25,657 nt of DNA from an archaeon (GTDB lineage Archaea > Iainarchaeota > Iainarchaeia > Iainarchaeales > CSSED10-239): the NCBI GenBank assembly GCA_023230325.1, contig JALNXN010000011.1, positions 1 to 25,657 of the forward strand, in the 5' to 3' direction. Within the stretch, counting starts at the first letter, position 1. Each line of letters opens with the position of its first letter. The position numbers and the translations under genes were made by a program. A model generated the notes under the pieces. It did not search any database, was not told the origin of the DNA, and saw nothing but the letters and a program-made list of their open reading frames with translations. This document shows positions 21,458 through 25,657 of the stretch, piece by piece.

Positions 21458-22931
21458 CTTTGATCCTTTTGGTGGTGGAGACTTTTCTAGAGATCCAGGT
21501 TATGGTTCTGACTACTATGGGAAGAAGAAAAGTACAAAGGGTAAGGGCTTTTTTATATTTTTAGTTGTTGTTATAATTATTTATTTTGTTGTAAAATTTC
21601 TTTTCTTAACAACCTACACAGTAAGCACAGAAATTAAAAACACAGAAAACCAACCACTAAATGCAAACATTATTATTGCAAAGGACAGTGGTTTCTCAAA
21701 CAAAGTAGCAAATATTAATAACTCAGAATCAATTAAATTAAAGAAAGGAAGTTATTATTATAATATTTTAATGAGTGGCTATAATTCTAAAAAAGGGAAC
21801 TTTACTCTAAAAGATGACTACACAATTGAAGAGGTTTTAGAAAAAAACATAAAATTAGCAATTAAAAATATTGTCTTTCCTTCTCAAGTGTATGCCAATC
21901 AAGAGGCAGTTCTTGAAATTGAAGTTGAAAATAAAAGCCCAACAGAAATCTACAATCTAGATAATCTTGTTTTTGACGGAGCTTTAAAAGATTGGGAGAA
22001 CTTCACACCAATCAACGAAATTGGTTTTCCAATTTCAAAAGAAGAGATTACCTTTCCACCAACTAAGATAAAAATTATAAGATTAAGATTCACAGTTCCT
22101 TCAGATTCTAAACCAAAAGAAAAGCTAGATGCAACTGTGAAGATAAAATATAAGTCTTCAAAAAAGAATGTTAACTTTTCAATAATTGAAGAACCAAAGA
22201 TAAATACAAGCTTTGTTCTTAACACCACTGTTAAAAGTGGAACAGTAACTTCCTACAAGTTAACAATTGACAACTCTAAAAACTCTATTTCCTTAACAGA
22301 CTTAAATCTAAGTTTAGTTCTTGAGTCAAAGATTGGTCAAGAGGGGGTAAAGAATTGGTTTAAGTTACCACTTGGAGAGGTATATGTTGAGTCTAAGAAA
22401 AGATATGAGAAGATGATTGATGTTGAGGTTCCAATTACTTCTTTGGCAGATGAGATAACTGGGGAGTTAAGAATAACTAGTGCTGCTTTTAAGGAGCCAA
22501 AGACTTTCCCCATAACTTTAAAGGTTGAGGAGCCTGATAATTTTTTTAATATCAAGTTAGACAAGACCACCATCAACCTAGATTATGATGAAAACTTACA
22601 GATGGTAACAAACAGTGCCATCATAAAACTAACCTTAGACAATCTAAAAAACGATGTTCCAATAACAATTGAGAGGGTTTTTTTTATGGACACCAGCCCA
22701 AGAAACGACTGTAACAACTTCATCTACATCCCAACAGACACTATCCCTCCCCTAATCTACAAGAAATCAAACCAAGAGGTGTTAATAACAATTGGGGCTG
22801 TTGACTCAAGTCTTATAGGTGATCTGATAAACAACACCAGGACTTGTACAATCAATGTCCTATACCAGCATCCTTTTAGAACCAATGACACAATTGAAGA
22901 CTATAAAAATATTGTGATAAATGTTGAGTAG
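21450..22931 (+). CDS. Single-pass membrane protein with large beta-rich external region
   Basis: Not recognised. The 493-residue protein starts with a Gly/Asp/Tyr-rich cytoplasmic stretch (MSDFDPFGGGDFSRDPGYGS), a basic patch, then one transmembrane helix at about 33-53. The remaining 440 residues are predicted extracellular: a PEGA/carboxypeptidase-like module near 57-115 (TVSTEIKNTENQPLNANIII, then GSYYYNILMSGYNSKKG), then repeated beta-sandwich units resembling archaeal CARDB/Ig-like domains (QEAVLEIEVENKSPTEI, SYKLTIDNSKNSISL, TIEVERVF-type strands near the end). Two late cysteines (DCNN and RTCTINV) may bridge. AAGGAG lies upstream, and the ATG overlaps the end of the coiled-coil gene. 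Codon use in the last third is richer in C than the rest. It may sense or organise the cell envelope. Confidence 0.8.
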   Translation: MSDFDPFGGGDFSRDPGYGSDYYGKKKSTKGKGFFIFLVVVIIIYFVVKFLFLTTYTVSTEIKNTENQPLNANIIIAKDSGFSNKVANINNSESIKLKKGSYYYNILMSGYNSKKGNFTLKDDYTIEEVLEKNIKLAIKNIVFPSQVYANQEAVLEIEVENKSPTEIYNLDNLVFDGALKDWENFTPINEIGFPISKEEITFPPTKIKIIRLRFTVPSDSKPKEKLDATVKIKYKSSKKNVNFSIIEEPKINTSFVLNTTVKSGTVTSYKLTIDNSKNSISLTDLNLSLVLESKIGQEGVKNWFKLPLGEVYVESKKRYEKMIDVEVPITSLADEITGELRITSAAFKEPKTFPITLKVEEPDNFFNIKLDKTTINLDYDENLQMVTNSAIIKLTLDNLKNDVPITIERVFFMDTSPRNDCNNFIYIPTDTIPPLIYKKSNQEVLITIGAVDSSLIGDLINNTRTCTINVLYQHPFRTNDTIEDYKNIVINVE

Positions 22932-22936
22932 AAGGT

Positions 22937-23197
22937 TTATTTTTCAAGGACGATAAGAAAATGGTATGGGTTAAATTTTATTCTATAATATTTTTTTAAT
23001 TTAAAATGTTTTTTAAGAATAGATAATATTCTTTTTTTAGAATATCCTATTTTATTTACTTCCCAATAGTGACAATCAGAATCTGTAATATTTACTTTTT
23101 GTTTTCTAGGAATTGGTAAATCTAAATAAAAATAAATATAATGTATTTTTGGTAACCACAAATAAAACAAGGGGTTATAGGTATTTTTCTTTCTCAA
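22937..23197 (-). pseudogene. C-terminal fragment of a SAM-dependent methyltransferase
   Basis: The minus strand is open for 86 codons from a TTG, with no good start or ribosome binding site. The sequence ends SDCHYWEVNKIGYSKKRI, then FKLKKYYRIKFNPYHFLIVL, like the C-terminal end of class I methyltransferases of glycan loci (a HYWE segment and a terminal NPYH with hydrophobic strand). The SAM-binding N-terminal half is absent; reading further upstream in frame gives a TAA within nine codons. It sits head to head with a flippase that also lacks its N-terminal half. The family call is by resemblance and moderate; the truncation is seen directly. It could alternatively be a small independent ORF. 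Confidence 0.45.
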
Positions 23198-23311
23198 GTA
23201 GTTTCTTTCTTTATTGTGTTTTTATATTTATTTTTTATTGTAAAAAAATATGTGAAATTAAATTTAAAAGTAAATATTCATTTTTTTATTTAAAAAATTA
23301 AATGTTCTTGA
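23198..23311. other. Junction between two truncated genes
   Basis: About 114 bases of very AT-rich sequence with no ORF. Both flanking coding remnants point away from it and lose homology at it. A weak hairpin (TTTTTT and AAAAAA around ATTT near 23281-23297) is the only structure seen. No inverted terminal repeats, target duplications or transposase remain. Confidence 0.5.
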
Positions 23312-24109
23312 CCTTTTGCCTTATCTAATCTTTTTACAGTCATCTTTTTTAATTTTGATAAACTTTTTATCTCTTTTTTTATAAATGATTTTCAATTGGG
23401 ACTTTATTCATTAGGTATTACCTTGATTGGTTTTTTAATATCTATAATTAGTCTACTTGGGATTATTTTCTTTAATTTATTTTCAAAGTATTCCTTTAAA
23501 CCTCAAAGCAAATCTATCTTAAATAAATTTTTAAAAATAACTGCAATAATTTCACTGCCAATCTTTCTAGGAGGAATTTTACTATCAAGTAAAATTATTC
23601 AATTAGTTTTTGAAAGTGAGTATGTATTAGCAAGTACTTCTTTTTCAATTTTACTTTTATTTTTCTTGCTAATTTCATTTTCAATAATCTTTACTAATTT
23701 TTTAATGGCTCACAATAAAGAAAAATTAGTCTTAAAGATCAGAGGTATTTCAACAGGAGTTAATATTTTATTAAATTTTCTTTTTATTCCTTTATTTGGA
23801 ATTGTTGGTGCTGCAATAACTACAGTGATATCTGAAACAATTAATTTAGTTTATTTATATTTTGAAACAAAAAAGATGGTATCTTTTAAATATAAATCAG
23901 ATTTAATTAAAATTTTGTTTTCTACTATTGTTATGGGGTTAGTTGTTTATTTATTTAACAATTTTATAATAATTAGATTATTTTATAATTCTTTAGATGT
24001 ATTAATTATTTTAATAATAAGTGGATTTATTTATTTTATTTGTTTATTATTTACAAAATCCTTAACTGTTACAGAAATTAAAGAAATTTTAATTTCTTTT
24101 AAAAAATAA
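23312..24109 (+). pseudogene. Polysaccharide flippase (Wzx/MATE-like), C-terminal half
   Basis: The reading frame is open from just after a TGA at 23309-23311 to 24109, about 265 residues. It begins without a start codon but already inside recognisable flippase sequence (FTVIFFNFDKLFISFFINDF, then QLGLYSLG). Several membrane helices, NFLMAHNKEK, LNFLFIPLFGIVGAA and later helices follow, as in the C-terminal half of oligosaccharide flippases of about 420-480 residues. The first TTG at 23396 would give 237 residues and lose conserved sequence, so it is not a natural start. The N-terminal half is missing from this window. It would have moved lipid-linked glycan across the membrane. The next gene is a glycosyltransferase 19 bases on. 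Truncation, or a mis-joined assembly, is likely. Confidence 0.72.
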
Positions 24110-24128
24110 ATGTTTAATCTGGTTTTAA

Positions 24129-25235
24129 ATGAAAAAAATATTAATAGTAGGTATTAAAGAATACCCTTTAGGTTCTAGTAATGGAGAAGATAAGAGATCT
24201 TTAGGAGGTATAGAGTATGGTCTTTCAAGAATTATATATGGTTTAAAATCTGAATTTAATCTTACTATAATTACTAGAAAATTTTTAAATACTCCTTCTT
24301 TAGAAAAAAATAAACAACTTAAAATAATCAGACTAAAATGGATTAAAGGTTTTTTAAGAGGTGTATCTTATAATGCCAATACTTTTTTTTATTTGTTATT
24401 TAAAAAAATTGATTTTGATGTAGTTATTACATCAGGACTTTTTAGTACTTTTTTTATAGGTTTTCTAAAATTAATTAGATTTAAGAAATTTAAAATATTG
24501 TGTAGGTGGGATACTCCTTTGTACTTATTAAATTCAAAAATATATTTCCCTTTAGAGTTTGTTACTTATAATTATCTTATAGATTATTTTGTTTTAAAAG
24601 ATATCTTTGAAGTTGAAAGAGTTAAAAGATTATATTTTATTAAAAAAAACATTTTTTTGATTGGAGGATTTGGTGTTAAAAATAATTTAGATTTAAATAA
24701 GAATAAAATTTTTAAAAGAAATAATTTGTCTGCTATTTTTATTGGTAGATTAATAGACCAAAAAAATATTCTTTTAACTATAGATGTTTTTAAAGAATTA
24801 AATAAGTTAATTAAAATTGAATTAAAAATATTTGGAGAAGGACCTTTAAAAGAAAAAATAATAAATTACATTAATCAAAATAATCTTACTTTCATTAAAT
24901 ATATGGGTTACACTAAAAACTCTTTAAAAGAGATTAATAATGCCTCTTTCTTAATTTTATTATCTAAAACAGAAGGCTTACCAAATGTAGCTTTAGAAGC
25001 TATGTCTTGTAAAACGCCTATATTTATTTCAAGTATAGGTTTATTTAATAAAGATATTGTTAATTTAATAGATATAAGTCAATCTGATTATAAGATTGCC
25101 TTAAATATACATTCAATGATTCTAGATAAAGAGAAGATGATTTTAAAAGCCAATCGAGCTTATAAATATTATAAAAAATATTATAATTATAATAACATGA
25201 TTGCTAATTATAAAAAGATAATTAAATCAATTTAA
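24129..25235 (+). CDS. Glycosyltransferase family 4 (GT-B fold)
   Basis: The 368-residue retaining-type glycosyltransferase transfers a sugar from a nucleotide donor onto a surface glycan or lipid-linked intermediate. The N-terminal domain has MKKILIVGIKEYP and SLGGIEYGLSRIIYGLKSEF, the acceptor-side pattern of GT4. The C-terminal domain has SAIFIGRLIDQKNILLTIDV, LKIFGEGPLKEKI, KYMGYTKN and the donor-binding EGLPNVALEAMSCKTPIFIS. The length is normal and no frameshift is seen. It sits between a truncated flippase and asnB on the same strand with 11-19 base gaps, as expected in a polysaccharide operon. The sugar and acceptor cannot be predicted. Its base composition is even more AT-rich than the genes before 22931. 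Confidence 0.9.
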   Translation: MKKILIVGIKEYPLGSSNGEDKRSLGGIEYGLSRIIYGLKSEFNLTIITRKFLNTPSLEKNKQLKIIRLKWIKGFLRGVSYNANTFFYLLFKKIDFDVVITSGLFSTFFIGFLKLIRFKKFKILCRWDTPLYLLNSKIYFPLEFVTYNYLIDYFVLKDIFEVERVKRLYFIKKNIFLIGGFGVKNNLDLNKNKIFKRNNLSAIFIGRLIDQKNILLTIDVFKELNKLIKIELKIFGEGPLKEKIINYINQNNLTFIKYMGYTKNSLKEINNASFLILLSKTEGLPNVALEAMSCKTPIFISSIGLFNKDIVNLIDISQSDYKIALNIHSMILDKEKMILKANRAYKYYKKYYNYNNMIANYKKIIKSI

Positions 25236-25246
25236 TTTGAGAATAT

Positions 25247-25657
25247 ATGTGTGGAATATTAGGTTATTTTAATTTTTCAAAGAATTTACCTTCAAGAAAA
25301 GAATTTACTAAATCATTAAATTTAATGCGCCATAGAGGACCAGATGGTTCAGGAGTTAGTTCTTTTGAAAATGGTTTTTTAGGTCATAGAAGATTATCTA
25401 TAATAGATTTAACTAATAATGCAAAACAGCCAATGTTTAATGAAGATGAATCTATTGCAATTACATTTAATGGAGAAATATTTAATTATAAAGAATTAAA
25501 ATCATTTTTAGAAAAAAAACATGCTTTTAAATCAAATTCTGATACTGAAGTTTTAATTCATGGTTATGAAGAGTGGGGTCTTGATCTTCTTTTGAAAAAA
25601 ATTAATGGGCAATTTGCTTTTGGACTGTATGATTTAAAAAAAAAAAAATATTTCTTG
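25247..25657 (+). CDS. asnB: Asparagine synthase (glutamine-hydrolysing), N-terminal part
   Basis: The frame is open from ATG 25247 to the window end (137 residues). It starts MCGILGYFNF with the nucleophilic Cys2 of class II glutamine amidotransferases, followed by LMRHRGPDGSG, LGHRRLSIIDL, FNGEIFNYKEL, SDTEVLIHGYEEWG and INGQFAFGLYD. These are the landmarks of AsnB, which takes ammonia from glutamine; the C-terminal synthetase domain is outside the window. In this position, next to a glycosyltransferase, it may be an amidotransferase paralogue that modifies sugar acids in a surface polysaccharide rather than the housekeeping enzyme. A weak GAGAAT precedes the ATG. Confidence 0.93.
   Translation, partial: MCGILGYFNFSKNLPSRKEFTKSLNLMRHRGPDGSGVSSFENGFLGHRRLSIIDLTNNAKQPMFNEDESIAITFNGEIFNYKELKSFLEKKHAFKSNSDTEVLIHGYEEWGLDLLLKKINGQFAFGLYDLKKKKYFL

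Noticed and set aside
22937..23197. Transposase or IS remnant
   Set aside because: There is no DDE-type motif or terminal inverted repeat; the HYWE and NPYH segments fit a methyltransferase end better.
23113..23301. Plus-strand open frame across the junction
   Set aside because: It is a low-complexity Phe/Lys/Ile translation of AT-rich DNA that runs antisense to the methyltransferase remnant.

Overview
The window looks like chromosomal DNA of a very AT-rich archaeon. The evidence is ribosomal protein L35Ae, a Nop5/fibrillarin pair, an archaeal/eukaryotic-type glycyl-tRNA synthetase, a Pus10 pseudouridine synthase, an OGG2-type glycosylase, TATA-box promoters, GGTGA-type ribosome binding sites and pilin genes with the archaeal ISPLIATILL leader. 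The compact core proteins (short Nop5, short Pus10) and the gene set suggest a DPANN lineage such as Woesearchaeota or Pacearchaeota. That placement is an inference; no rRNA is present to fix it.

Layout. 1-144 is the 5' end of a pilin gene leaving the window on the minus strand. 145-545 is a gene-free stretch rich in inverted repeats, facing a TtuA/Ncs6-type tRNA thiolase (546-1478). 1591-4434 is a plus-strand run: a GH3-family adenylating amide synthetase, a 37-residue basic small ORF and a DUF2817/M14-like metallohydrolase. 4421-5507 (minus) holds RNase HII followed by an Hsp20-fold-like protein. 5886-8390 holds translation and RNA-modification genes (L35Ae, Nop5, fibrillarin) around a membrane-anchored, Lys/Glu-rich protein of unknown role. 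8399-11966 (minus) carries a membrane-anchored cyclophilin, pyruvate phosphate dikinase and a small Cys-rich protein. 12084-14068 (plus) carries a membrane polysaccharide deacetylase, a flavin reductase-like protein and a 2-Cys peroxiredoxin. 14158-17216 (minus) carries glycyl-tRNA synthetase, a pilin with extra surface domains and a small membrane protein. A tRNA-Leu(UAG), Pus10 and a MazG-like enzyme follow on plus. 18792-20453 (minus) is an oxidative-damage run: rubrerythrin, superoxide reductase and 8-oxoguanine glycosylase.

20606-22931 is an unrecognised two-gene unit: a soluble coiled-coil protein whose stop overlaps the start of a single-pass membrane protein with a large, probably extracellular, beta-rich domain. 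The right end (22937-25657) is a surface-polysaccharide locus. It opens with a striking junction: the C-terminal piece of a methyltransferase (minus) faces the C-terminal piece of a flippase (plus), both without their N-terminal halves. An intact family-4 glycosyltransferase and the start of an asparagine synthase follow.

Functionally the window combines information-processing genes, a set of O2/peroxide defences typical of an anaerobe exposed to oxygen, and a cell-surface theme (pilins, deacetylase, polysaccharide genes). No rRNA, CRISPR array, integrase or recognisable insertion sequence is present.
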